Assembly (NCBI RefSeq): GCF_964019385.1
Contig: NC_088651.1
Coordinates: 6,083,696 to 6,147,695, forward strand
Direction of reading: 5' to 3'
Length of the DNA stretch: 64,000 nt
Source of the DNA: Sycon ciliatum
Taxonomy: Eukaryota; Porifera; Calcarea; Leucosolenida; Sycettidae
The notes below the pieces were generated by a model. That model ran no database searches. It was not told the DNA's origin and was given only the letters and a program-made list of their open reading frames with translations. This document shows, one piece after another, positions 1 to 13,200 of the stretch. Position numbers and translations under genes: made by a program. The stretch's first letter is position 1, and each line of letters opens with the position of its first letter.

Positions 1-2100
1 GTAATGAATCGCATCACGATTACATGTTTCGTGCACAAATCGCTAGTAGTGCAATTACAATGAGATAAAAAAATTACTCGCCGGTCAGGGGTGTAACGGT
101 CGAGTAACGTACATGTTTAGTTCTGGGAGTTTAAACTCAACTAAAAATTGGAAAAAACTTCTAAGAAGAACAGTGGAAACTCCACTGCATAACTAGCTGC
201 GCATTTGCTATGCTACATTTGGTGAAAGTACGAGAGTGTATCAGTAACTAAACAGAAGGTATTGTAAGGAATGATTCAAAACGGCACACAGCGCATAGGG
301 AAGAAACGATATCTTCGGAAATTACCAAAAAAATGAATCTGCTCAGGAAAAAAACCCCAAAAAACGGCGAGTTGGAGGAAAGCAAAGCGGGAAAGGAAAA
401 GAGAAATCGCTTTAGTTGATGCATTCTGAAGCATGCACGTGGATGCATCTGACGTGGCTTCACGAATGGGAATAACGACACGTATACAGAGCCAGCAGCA
501 GCAGTGCTGGTCATAGCGAGAAGTAGGGAGAGGGGGTGGGGAGAGGGGGTGGGGAGAGGGGTTGGGGGTTGTTGAGAGGGGAGGGGGTGGGGAGAGGGGG
601 TGGGGGAGGAGATGGGGAGAGGGGTGGGGGAGAGGGGTGGGGGAGAGGGGAGGGGAAGGGGAGAGGGGTTGGTAGGTGAATGAACAACAGAACGAGAAAC
701 ACCGGATATTGGACAAAAAGGCTACTAGTGTGGCAGTGGTTAGTAAGGGCAGGCAATGGAATGTAGTACACTGTACTAGAACTGCAGCTGGTATCTGTGG
801 CTTTCACAGGAGACCAAGCCACCAGTTAGCATGGAATTGATACATCACAAGGACAAAAATAAGGGAAACGAAAACAAAAATATATCAACCCATAGTGCGG
901 CATGGTGTCTGGTGCTCTCTACTCAGGAAGACAAAAATGCCTATCTGGCAACAGCAACTCGTCATTGCCAAGCAAGAGAGGGCAAGTGGGCATGCAATAC
1001 TGGACAAGCCATGGCAGTAATACCATAATACGCCATACAACGTGCACAGGGAACTGGAATTGTAAGTGTGCATGGGTCGTTGTGGCAGCGCGTCATGGGA
1101 CAAACTACAGTACGCCCAGCTTTCCAGGTCAATGGGAAAAAGTGGACACAGAAAACGACGTGCAAAGAAACAAAAGATACGACTGTATCATGAGTAGCAG
1201 CGAAGGGATTCAATCCTAGTCCCAACTGTGGGAGTAGGCATGGGCACTGATCTGAGAATGCAACGTCTACAGCAGCATGCAGGCGCAGGATAATGTAAGT
1301 GACAATTTAGGGTGGGGGGGGGGAGTAGGGCGAGGGTGGTGAGGGTGAGGAGGGGACGGGGAGGATGGGGGAGAGGAGGAAGGGATTGTGTTTTAAAAGT
1401 GCTATGCACAAGGTGTATGCACTCACAGTGCTCAACACGACACACCTAGGGTGACAGGTGCAGCATCTCTGAGCAACATAAGCTGGTGAATGGTGCTAGG
1501 CAAAGTCTTCGGCACATGAATGTCCAAACAATACGAAGTGGGAAAATATGATTTCAGCAAAAAGAAAAGTTTAGAATAAAAATGCATCAAGGAACCGCAT
1601 CCTTTGTCCGATGTGCACGGTGCACAAGCTTTTCGTTGCAGCCTCTGGGCAGTCTGCGCCAGCTGAGTGCAATAATAGCAACCACAAGACATGAGGATAC
1701 AACTGACTCACTTGGCGGCAAGCTGTGCTGGGAGAGTATGCATCATATCCGGACAGGTGAGACGTGACGTGGCAACTGAAGCCTGCTTCATATGCCACTG
1801 TATGCATGCAGGCAAGAAGAAGAAGAAGAAGCAGAAAGAAAACAATCTCTGAGTTGTGAGTAGATGCATGCATCAGACATTGCTGCCACATGGGCTTTAA
1901 GTATGGTGGTGATGGTAAGGGGAGGGGAGGGGGGGGGGGGGAGGGGGGGGGGGGCACGCACAGTACAGTTACGTTGCTGGAGACTTGTCAACCCTGTGTA
2001 GAGTCACTTACTACAGTAAATATGTACATAAATAAGTCCGTAAGGCAGCAATGCCTGTACCTATGATGAAGTAAAATAGAGATAACATAAGTTATGATGA
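1..2100. other. non-coding stretch with G-rich blocks
   Basis: No supportable gene is seen here. The stretch holds three plus-strand blocks of runs of G separated by short spacers: about 525-672 (repeats of GAGAGGGGGTGGG type), about 1311-1382 and about 1917-1953. These could fold as G-quadruplexes. Reading frames over them on the minus strand are Pro/Ser/Leu low-complexity and are artefacts of the repeats. A weak candidate last exon of the giant Cys/His gene at 1587-1662 (minus) is discussed under findings. Confidence 0.6.
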
Positions 2101-2102
2101 TC

Positions 2103-2502
2103 TAGGGGTGAAACGGTTACCCTTTTTAAAAGGTTACAAACGAGTATGTGGCTTAACGGGCGGGTTATCGGGTACCCTTTAGCAGCCAATAGTAACAGTT
2201 GCTTCCACATTTCGTGCCAGGAGGGCATGCAAAGTCAAGCAATTCACAGCAAGTGCACTACATCACGACAAGCGCAGCATGCGCATTTACTGCGCTACAT
2301 GCAAAACAGTCAAAACTGTCACATGAAGCAGGATCGAACTCATCTAACAACACTTTCACACTGTACATCTAATTGTTCGACTGTCCAAGCCAGCTACTAA
2401 TACCATAAGATACCGTCGGACACGACTAACGGGTACTCGCTTGCTAACAGATCAGCAGCTAAACAGACGGGTATCCGGCGGGTACCCGGATAACCCCTAA
2501 AC
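2103..2502. mobile_element. hAT-like miniature element (MITE)
   Basis: The left end begins TAGGGGTGAAACGG and the right end, read in reverse, begins TTTAGGGGTTATCCGGG. Both ends carry stretches rich in GGGTACCC and CGGGTA. The TAGGGGTG-type terminus is typical of hAT-related non-autonomous elements. The inside has no transposase. Two further sequences with the same style of terminus lie at 32838-33135 and 33197-33729. Confidence 0.5.
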
Positions 2503-2766
2503 ATAACATAACGTTCTGATTTTCGAATTTAGTGGTCACGCCCGTACAAACTTTCATTCGGGTACTGACTTTCGGGCACGAACTAACTTTCGGCCCCGAC
2601 TTGTGTGAAGTGGAGAAGTCACTTTGTGTAGATGTACATGTACAGTCTACACGCTGTATGTGCGAACCGTACCGGTACTGATTTTGGGCAGTACGTTTTA
2701 TCGGGCTGAACTTGACTTGAACAGATAGACAAAGGTGGTTTTTATTCAGGGCAGGTACATGTACGT

Positions 2767-2960
2767 ACAGTAAAGCCTGTATTACTAAAGACCACCATGA
2801 CTAGCGACCAGCCTGGTACTACAGACCACTTCGCCAGGCACGGACGGTCTCACATTATGGTTGTGCGGTGCAAACCTGTAACTAAGGACCACCTGTCACT
2901 AAAGACCGCTTTCTCTGGCCCCAAGGGCAAGGGGTGGCCGTTAGTCACAGGTTTTACTGT
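2767..2960. mobile_element. MITE with ACAGTAAAGCCTG / CAGGTTTTACTGT ends
   Basis: The ends are inverted copies of about 14 bases. The interior repeats phrases such as CTAAAGACCACC, as in the 44288-44467 element, so the two are probably the same Tc1/pogo-like group. No coding capacity is present. Confidence 0.55.
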
Positions 2961-2982
2961 GTTTACAGACGTGTACGGTTTT

Positions 2983-3718
2983 TCAGATCCTGCATCAGCT
3001 GTTTGTTGTTTGGCATGGTTGGGGAAACATAGCATAACGTGTTTTGATTGGTGTCAACTTGCTCCTCCCATTCTTGATGGTGATAGTTAAGTGTCTTGAC
3101 TGAGCGACCTCTCCCTCTCCTAGCCATGGTCCCATTGCTTTTGTGACAGTCTACAAATCTATTTCGTAATGGGCTGCTCAATAAGATAACCGAATTCAAC
3201 GGCTTGATGAAGAGGTCTCAAAACTTAGAGTCCATCTTCTCTTGTACTGGATAACCTCTTCTCTCCTCTATGGATTGCTGGCAGTCAGTCAGCCATGTTC
3301 GAACACACGGGAAATTCCAAATATTTCCCAGCGCTCTGTTCCGCTGTGCTACCTCATCCATTGCTTTGCGACCCGAAAACATGTTTTCCACCACCAACAA
3401 GGATATTTTACCCGTGATAGAGCGTGATGTACTTAGGGGTACCGGTGAATTTGAATGCAACATTGGCGGGATGCCACAACGGCTGAGTGACCTTTTGAGC
3501 TGCACATTACAAAAAAACGTTTGTAGACTCTCACAAGAGCAATGGAACCATGGCTAGGAGAGGAAGAGGCCGCTCAGTCAAGACACACAACTGTCACCAT
3601 CAAGAAAGGGAGGAGAAAGTTCACACCAATCAAAACACGAACACTTGGCACAAGACGAAATGCACGGTTACGCTCCCCCTAACCATGCCACACAATAAGT
3701 AGCCGATGCAGGATATCC
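2983..3718. repeat. long imperfect inverted repeat
   Basis: The left arm, about 2983-3170, is an imperfect reverse complement of the right arm, about 3508-3718. The right arm has an extra block of about 30 bases. Both arms can be read as the short peptide MARRGRGRSVKT on opposite strands, so one arm is probably a copy of the other. The roughly 340-base centre has no recognised gene. It could be the relic of a foldback transposon or a local inverted duplication. Confidence 0.6.
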
Positions 3719-4206
3719 AACAGTGTATGACTCTACACCCGGCAGAGAAATCGCCAACGATATAACTGCACGACACGTTGCAATAACAGTGAGAAGGATT
3801 TGGCAATATACCTAAGATAGTCACACTTGCTGGAGTGCATTCTGAAAACACAGCATCCACTCAATCAATTTCATCATCCCCAGTATCATGCATCCAGTTG
3901 ACTACGCTATAGCGAACTTGCACATAGCCAATTTTGTGATACAGCGAGCTGTTTTCCCTGTTTGAACCCATACAAATAATTGACCCATTGTAGCAAACGA
4001 ATTTCGTTAAAAACGAACAATATCTTGAAGGGCCGTATGAAAACCAAGTGCACTCATACAGTCATGGGCCATGTGTCCGAGTCATGATGTGTTGCTTGTA
4101 AAGTGTAAGTGAATCATGGTTATAACAAACTTTGGCTATAAGGAACTAATCCTCCTGCACAATGGTGTTCGTTATATCAGGAGTCGACTGTACTTGATAC
4201 TTCAGT
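3719..4206. other. no gene seen
   Basis: A/T-rich stretch downstream of the giant exon. It is presumably intron or 3' flank of that gene. The end, near 4120-4190, holds TATAACAAAC and GTTATATCAGGAG phrases reminiscent of a DNA-transposon end, but no partner end is found. Confidence 0.4.
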
Positions 4207-4212
4207 ACTTAC

Positions 4213-7200
4213 TTTGAAATAGGGCCAGATAAAGCGAATTTTTGCAGTTTCCAGTAGTGGTCATGGTCGATATAGTCTGCAGAAAGCTCATGGCTGTGTT
4301 TTATATGTTTGTTGCTGCCAGTAGCTTTGCAGTCTGCTCCACCGTAACCGCTGCACTCCTGAAGAATGTGATAGTGATCATCCTTAACCACACACATCTC
4401 CCAGCAGGTTTTTCCAGTCTGGTCGATCGGGTTCATCGAGCTCTTCTCACACACTCTGAACTCCGTGTTGGGAGCTTTGATCTCGCCATGTAGGACATAA
4501 TGGCCGTCGCTCTCAGCATGCTGGACCTTCTTGATGCACTTCTCATGACATTGGGGGCATTTTTCAGGACAAAGTTGCCCTACGCAATCCATGCACAGAT
4601 GCAGTCCACTGTGGTCTTGTATCAAGCCGCAGGTCTGTGGCCTGTTCCTGACTGTTCCATGGCTTCCTGATTCGCATTTTCCATCGCATTTTGACGCACA
4701 ATGAGAGAACCGGTGTCCATCCCTTACTTTTTGCTGTTGACGATCAGGCAGGGTCTTGTGAAGGACATCCAACGTGCAAGTAGTTGAGTGACCGGCGTGG
4801 CACCGTTCTCCACACTTTGAAAAGCCATCACTTGTCGCTGGCTGCTCAAATCCTGCCGCTTGCTCCCAAAAATACCGGTGCGTGCAGAAGTGCAGCTCTT
4901 TCTTATGCAGCTGCTCTGATTCAATATGATACCCGTCACCACTGCAATCTGCTTGTCTTGCTTCCGATGTGCATGCCAAGATGTGAAGATGACCCCAACC
5001 TGAGTTCTGACAAACGTTTTCGCATGAATGTGCAAAATCTAGAAGTATGGGCAATGTTTGTTGCGCGGTGGCAAAGGTCTGTAGCTTCTGTCTGCCGTCC
5101 ATTCGGATCTGGCCATGTGCTGCTCTGTGTAAAGTTGTGGCGTCGTGTGGTGGGAGCTCGCACTGAGCACCACAGAATGGACAAGGTGTAGAACAGACAT
5201 GGCTATCCCCACATTTATGCTTTTCATGCCCCTCGTGAAGCACGTGATCATGAGCACGAGTGCAGGTTTTTTTACAGTCTGCAGCAGAGCACAGTGCAAC
5301 GCAATCGTGCAAATCACACCGATGATCCTCATGGGCAGTGCCATCCCTGCGGTCTAGTATCACGTCACACTCCCCAGTGCAGAGGGGTTTACCGGCAGTG
5401 GTGGTTTTTGATTGCCGATTGACCTCACAGCGTTCTTTGCACCTATGGGCTGTTTCCGCGCAGAGGCACGGGCCAGCATGATGCTCACGCCGGTCATCAC
5501 AATCCTTGCCGCAGTTCCGCGATACCTCCTTATACACGCAATGTCCTGAGCACGGATGAGAGCACTTGAACATGTGTCCAGTAGTACTCTGTGGTAGTAG
5601 ACCAGGGTTAGCTCCTGTCACCAGGGGACCAGCGTGAAGTTGTCTTCCTTCACAAAACACAGCATCGCCACCATGCTCCTCATGCTGGCATCGGGCATGG
5701 CAATGGTCGAATTCCGCAGTCTCATCTTCAGAGTATGGGTCCACAAAACCAATAGCTTTCCAGAACTGGCTGTGGGTGACTCGCTCGGTGAAGGTAACGT
5801 CGAGGCTCTCTGTTGCTGATTTATCCACTCTGACTTTGCAGTGGTGGTGCTCTCGTTTCAGAGAGGAGCACACGGTGCTGCAGGTGATCACTGATGGTGG
5901 ACTGTCAGGTGTTTGCTGAGCTATAGGTGGCACCATGGATTCATCCTTTGTGTCCACAACTCTCCAAGGAGAAAGCGCATGCTCCTGTATCTCTGCTGGC
6001 CGAAGAGACCGGAATGTTCCATGTGTTGTGCTGTGCAATTCACCGTCAGCATGAACCACCTTATCGCAGCACTCTCCGCACGTTGGACAAAAGGCATTGC
6101 AGGTATGTTGCAATTGGGAAGCATCATCATGATGTGCATGCTCTCCACCGTGTTCCGCTTGGCCAGTTGGAATTATGCGTTTGCAGGGCAGCCTCAATGC
6201 TGGCAATGTTCCATCCTTCACCAAAGCTATTTTTTGATCTGAATCTAGCTTACTGAAGAAGGGCAGGGTGCAGTTGCCTTCGCTGGTGTTGCACTTGATA
6301 TCTTTGTTACCAGTACGCTTCGATTCAGAGCAGATATGAGTTGCACCACAGTCATGAACAGTGGATCCAGTAGGATGGTGGAAATGATCTTTAGCTTCAC
6401 AGTCAGCATCGCAGTGATCGCATTTAGCAGTGCACTTTCCAATGCCACAGTTGCATTTCTGCTTCTTATCATGACCCATTTTCAATTCACATTTGTTGCT
6501 GCAGTCGGTTCCCCTGCATGTTTGGTCACATTTGTGCTCCTTCTCGCAGTCGTGGCCCCTTGAATGCTTGAGTGGCCGCATGCAGTGTTCCACACATGGA
6601 CCGTATTGATTGGCCTGTCCACAAGGATCATTACATAGATGATTGTCGCATGGAAAGTGATGACCATTGTCAGCAAAGCCAGGCAACTCAGGTTTGCCAG
6701 ATTGTGGAACTGTCTGATGATACAGAAGCTGTGTGCAATACACTTTATCTTCCCCGTGCTCTTGATCTCTTGGGCAGGGTGCGGGACACTTGTCAAAACC
6801 ATTTGCTGGGTCTACACTGGGGTCGGCAAAGCTGTGGACATCCCAGAATAGGGCATGGGTCACTTTGCACTTTATGCCCACCCGCCTGTAGCTTTCTTTG
6901 ATTTTGCCTTTGTTATAATGCGCTGCTACCAGGTCGTAGTCTGGGACATGACTGTGTGAGCGACTTTCTTCGAGGCTACCACAGACAGTATGGCAGGTTG
7001 TATCATCTGGCAGTTGTGAAGGAGTAGAGCCATTTCCATTGCGGAGACTAGCCCGAGCACTGGACAGCACAGCACCGTGCTGTGATACTAGATGCTGATC
7101 ATGCGTTGTAGATCCCGCTGTTTCACAGTGGAAGCCACACAATGGACATGTTTTGTCACATCCGTGCGCCTGCTGACAGCTGTGTTTCACACCAGGATGT

Positions 7201-10200
7201 GTGGTTTTTCCAGGTGGCACTGGTATGTTGCAGAAAAGCTTGAATGCATTGCCAGCAATCTTCTCAGCATTGGGATTCTCGCTGATGAAGCTTTCTTTCT
7301 CTACTTCTGGGACAACTTTGCATGGCCCAGGCTCGTTGCATGCTACCTTGCACTTGTGGCTCTTCCCGCAGTGGTGTTGCAGAGGGCTGGAGTCTGAGAC
7401 TTTATGACTGTCATCCATAGAGCATTGCTTTGCGCAGTCCTCATCTTGGCATTGCTTGGGACAGGTGTGTGCTGATTTGCACTTGCAAGGCTGCGCACTC
7501 TTGTCATGGCCGTCCAGTAGAGTGCAGGTGCCTTCACACCGTTGTCCATCTTGAAACAGTTCACACTTGTCACCGCAGACGTGCTCTTCGCATTCGAACC
7601 GATGGCCTTGTAACTGTCCATGCCGCTCTTCAGCAGTGAAACCTCGTTCTGGCTCGGCCTCCGGGTTGTAGAGTTGATGATGAATTTCACCAAGGCACTG
7701 CCTGTTTTCAATGCCGTCGTGGCCAGGCAGTGTGCACACTACTGGGCAGGCGTTGAATAGGCGCGACTCCCCTTCAGGATATGGATCCAATAATGACAGG
7801 TTGTCCCAGAAGGTCCTATGAGACACTTGTCTTGCCTTGGTACGCGAGATGGAGGTGCTGCTGGCAGCATCCACATCGTAGATGAGATGAGAATGAGATG
7901 GCCCAGCAATCTTACATAGCTTGTCACAGGTGATTGCAGCATCCGGCAGTTGCACTTCTCTTCCATCCTTGCCCAGTAAGGCGATCTTGGCAAGGACCTC
8001 TGGCTTGATGCTACCGTGAGTCACGGAGCAGGCAGTGCCAGTGTGGTCGTATGGACGTGAACAGCAGTGTCCACACATGCTGCAGGACTTATTACAGTGG
8101 TGGACAACACCACAGTCGTGGGACTTGTCATGCTTTTGAAGACGGGGTGGTATGGGAATCTTGCAGAATGAGTTCCTGAAGCCGTTGGGATATGCGGTTG
8201 CGGTGACGTTCAGAGGCTGTTCGTCACCACCCGGTGAGAGAATAACACAGACTCCTAGTGCCTCACAGGGCTGGTTGCAAGTGTGTTGCTGCTTACAGTG
8301 GTGAAATACCGACGATCGGTCGGCAGTACCGGTAGTTGGGTGTAGGTGGTTCACGTCGTAGGCACAGTATGGAGGATCACTGCTGTGCGGCAAGATACAC
8401 GGCTTTCCGCAAAGACCATACTCCTTCTGCTGCTCTGGAGAAGCTGGGTCTTTGAACTTCATATCATGCCAGAATTTTGCATGAGAGCTGATGCTCTTCT
8501 TAAAATTCATGTAAGCACTACCGATGTGTAAGTGGCCTCGTCCTCCTTTCTCGCACATATCTTGGCATGTTACACCTCCTTCAATGTGAACCTCGTCGTC
8601 AAGACCGACCGAGAGCTTCACGGCTGTCACGATTGTCCCGTGCTGGACCTGATGAAGAGAACCGCTCTTGTGGTGTCCAGCGTGTAGTTCACAGTGACGT
8701 TTGCACAGTGGGCATTGCTCCTTGCAGGTATGAGATTCGGCGGAACACTCATGTTTCCCTGCGTGCATTTTCTTTCCGGCTGGTAACGGCTTCACACACT
8801 TCAGGTGATATCCGGTGGTGTTGCTTAAACCAGAGACAAGTGCCCGGCTATCCTCTGGTGCTTTCCCGTGGATAGTTGTGACATGGCACACACCATCCAT
8901 GTCACAGTACTTGGCACACGAGTGCCGCTGATTACAATGGTGTAGCCCTTTGTTCTTTGTGGAGTGAACATGGTCAGGTGCGTTGCAATCCGCCGTGCAA
9001 TTACCAATTTCACACCTGTTCTCACATCCAGTAGCATCACATTTATGGTCCGCATGCTCGTAGTAGTCATCTTGGGTACACAACACCTTGCAGCCAGGAG
9101 CTTCACATTCCACGCGGCATTGGTGGTGCTCTTTGCGACACCTGCACCGGGACTCGTGATCGTGGCGGAAGAACCGACAGGCCACGTCCCTCGCCCTTTT
9201 CTCGCTCTGATTTTCGTCGCGGGAGCAGCGGAAGCATGCCTCTGCACACTTGTGCTTGGTGGAGCAGGCAAACCAGTGGCCGCACAGCTCCCGCCCATTC
9301 TCGTCAACTCCATAGATTTGCAGTCCGGTGTACATCAGAGATGTGGCGGCGGTCGCGTTGTCTAGCTCCGGTTTATCGCTCAGCTCGTGGAATAGTTTCC
9401 CTTGGCAGTAGACGTTGGCCTTAGGTCCGTGTCGTTCCTTTGCATTGCACTTGACCGGACAGCCATCCAGGAAATCACGGTCTTCCGGACACGGACAGTC
9501 AAACCGAAACGACTCCCAGAATGCGGAATGTCTCTGTGACTTCTCCCCCAGCCTGCAGTGGGCATGGCCACGCCCTGCTTCCTTGCACAACTGCCCGCAA
9601 GTTCGCTCGCCAGAGACTTCGACGTTACCGCTGACACCGTTGCGAACCACACAAGAGTCATTCCGGTACGGGCCATGTTCATCGAGGCGGTGATTGCCTT
9701 TGTGATTGATATCTCGTGTGCAGTAGCGATGGCAGCCCGGACACTGGACAGTGCAGGTGTGCGTGTTGCGACAGGAGTGCTTCTCCTCGTGTTCTATCTC
9801 TCCGATGGGTTTCTTGATGTCGCACACCAAACGATACCCATTTCCATCACTGGATCGCCGCTTGTGTTTCTCAGGATCCACCGTAGTAGGATCGGATGCA
9901 AGCATGCAGATGCCATCCTCCTCGCAAAGCTCCCGGCACTCGTGACGAATGCCGCAGTGATGCGGTATTGGCTTATCTTCACCACCGTGCAAGTGATCGA
10001 TTGGCTGACCGCTTTTGGAGCAGTTCGCACCACAGTCACATTTCATGCAGCACCTATCGATTCCACACCAGTGCAGCTCATGATCATGTTGATCTTCAGA
10101 GTTATGCTCCTCGACGCGCCGTACACAAGGCTCTCCACAAAGACCGGACTCCAAAGTAGCTGGGCACGGGATGCCACAGACGTGCTTTTCAGCAGTCTGA

Positions 10201-13200
10201 CACGAGCACACACCGTGGTGACCCACAGGCTTGGAACACTGTGAACGCTCCGTGCCGCGCATGCATTTCTCCAGTTTCTCGGGTAGAGTGCAGAGTCCGT
10301 TACACATATGATCCGGCTCTCTGCTGCACGGGAAATGGTGGCCTATGTATACGTTGTGCTCGTTGCCGCGGCTTTGTTTTCGCTCGACGCCGTCGATCTC
10401 CTCCCTCACTGCCTTTCCTGTGTAACCTTTGTCGTCTGGCTTGTGTTTCTCATCAAACGCTTCATGCCACAAAGAGCCTGTGCAGTAGGGTGCACTGGTC
10501 GCAGGATGTCTTGGGCATTGCATAGGGCAACGGTCAAAGTCGGCACTGCCCGCATTCGGATCAACGATATTCAGCCTCTTCCAGAAGAATGTGTGATTCA
10601 CAACCTTGTGATTGTCCCCGTCTTGTTCCTGGCGTGGAAAGAATGGCCTATGGCCAGAGGCAGAGGTGTCAAATGCGCTGGAACGTTTGGCCAGCAATGA
10701 CACAATATCCTTGGACAAGATATGTTCGTGACCCCGCATGTAGTCCTTGCCAGGGCAGAGCTGATCGCATCTTGGCGGTGTATCATGGGACACCAACTCA
10801 TGCGTTCGGCCATTACGCACCCTGGCAAAGCGACTGTTCCGGATCTGTCCGTGCTTCATATCGTGCGGACCCTCGTGGTCCCAGCCGAGACGACACACCA
10901 TGCTGCACAGTGGGCAGATCTCCGTACACGTGTGATCTTTCTGTTCCTTGCCACACTGGTGATTGCCGCTATGCGTCAGGGTCATGGTGTCCAGTGTTGA
11001 CCCGCAGAACATCTTATAGCCGTTCACACCGATTCGCTGCTCCTCGTCTCTGCAGATGTTGGGGTTTAACTCTGACTCCGAGTTGTTGGCTATAGCACAC
11101 ACACCTTCAGCTTGACATACGTCTGGACACTTGTGATCTGTGGCACCACACGTGTGTAGGTCATGGCCTTGCCCCTTGTCGATATCGTGCAAGCAGTATT
11201 TCTCGCACCGTGCTCGAGAAGTCGGTCGAAGTTGGCACTGCTGCGCACACGTGTGCCTTTCAGCGGAGCATTTGTGTTCGGCTTGGTCATCGCCAATATG
11301 TTCATCGTCCCTGCTGGATTCTTCGTGCAGAGCATCCTTGTAGCATATTGAGCTTTCCACCTGCGTGCGATCACCATGCTTGTGAACCCAGGCATCCATG
11401 TAGTCGCACGGCTCCTCACACTTGTGCTGTGGAGGCACGTCACCTCCTTCTTGCCAGCACTGGCAACGACGGCTCTTGTGACCTGCTCCCGCCATACACT
11501 GGCCGGGCTCGCCTTCCCTGGTCTTCTTCTTCCGACAATACGTGCAAGGTCTGCCGCAGTAATGGTTGCCTTGCTTGCCGTGATCAAACAGACAGTCATG
11601 CTTGTCGCGATGACCACGCGGCTGCAGGCAAAGCAGGTGACAGGGCTTGTAGGAGCATGGTTGGTCGCAAGGCTCCCAGATCGACTCGAAGAAGCTGAAA
11701 CAGGATTTGGTTTCTGCTTCAAGGTCGAGGGTTCCCCTCAGTCCCTGCCTGTGAGTGTGGGACGGTGCCTTCACGGCTCTTTGCCGGCGCTTGCAGAGGA
11801 TGTCCAGCGCTGTCTTGGTCTGAGTGTGGAGAGCGGCCGGGCCTCGAGACCACCAGTCTTCTTCAGACTTCAGTACCGCTCTTGCGACATCAACACGCAG
11901 AGCATTGATCATGGCGCGGGCAGCATCGCTCAGCAGCTTTTCGACACCGTCGAAGCACTTGTCTATATCGGAACTATCCATGTCCACTTTGAAATCGAGT
12001 GGTAAGCCGGCATCCATGGACCACTTATACTTCTGCGGTCGATGGAACGGCTCCACGACCTCGCCGTCGATTTTTAACTCTTGGGTGCCGCTGTTGCAAG
12101 GTTTGCCATTCCACTCTCCACTTCTTAGCGCGGTGAGCAAGAGCTCGAAAAACTCTATGGTTTCACGGTGATGGACTTGGCTGAGTTTCAGCGATGTGAA
12201 GCTAGTACAAGCAGTGGCAGCAGCGCCCAGCATCAAACACAGCGAGTCGTGGAAACCGGCTGACTTGAAGCACGGCGTCGAAAGCTCGCCAAGGTGAGCC
12301 GTTATACGTTCCGCCGCAAACTGTCGAACGCATGCCTCGCGCTGCTCTGCCTCAAGCTGAACTTCGTCATAATGCCGCTCATCGTAATCGCCGAAGAACT
12401 CGCTGAGAGTATCTTGATCCTCTGGGTCAAGGTGACAGAGTTTCTGGGATCCATCTTCGTCGTTGCTTTGCCGAGACGTGGACAGTACGAGGAGACGGCC
12501 CGTAAACAGGCCGCTGTCAATTTTCTGCGGGTCTAGCTTGGACTCCTTCTCCTTCGGATCAACCCAGAGCGATTTCATATGCTCTTTCATCTGCTGGATA
12601 ACCGCCACAAGCCGTTTGACTGCACCCACTGGATTGTCAGAGCAGACGATGAAGACATTGCTTAGTGCTACTGCTGGTAAGAGTAGCGGCATGGCTGCGT
12701 CCTGGAAAGGTTCCTTGGATTGAGAGAGCAGATGCAAGCCTTCGAAGCAGAAGAAGTTGTGCACCCTCATGTCGAGAAGGCGCGTGGAGAGAAGCAGTCG
12801 AGCATGTTTCCGCTGCTCCACCTCCGGTCTCCTGCCGCGTCCCGGTTTAATGGCAGCAACCTTGGCATCACCCGGTATGCTAGCGGCCATCATTCCGCCA
12901 GAGCACATGTTGGCAATAGTCATTGCACTGAGTTCGTCGTCGGTCAATACGGTTGTAACATACGTCGGGTCACTGCGGTGACGTAGCTCGCTCGCCAGTG
13001 GACTCACTTCGATCAGATTGTGCACAACGTCCACAAACTTAGCTCGCTGCTCGACTGGAACAGGATTGGATGCAAAGCACTGACGACAGATTGCAGATGA
13101 GGCGTCACCATGGCTGCTTGCATCCTGGGGTAGTGGGTCATCAGAGTCGAGTGAGACGGTTGAGAGGACGGAGAGGCTGGGACCGAGGGCCATGTTGGTG

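Noticed and set aside
1587-1662. Terminal exon of the giant Cys/His gene
   Set aside because: Acceptor and phase fit, but only 24 residues with no similarity to the repeat and no clear polyadenylation signal. Left as a candidate.
4209-4211. TAA as the true end of the giant protein
   Set aside because: It overlaps a strong donor (AAA|GTAAGTAC) and the last repeat is cut mid-motif. Not fully excluded.
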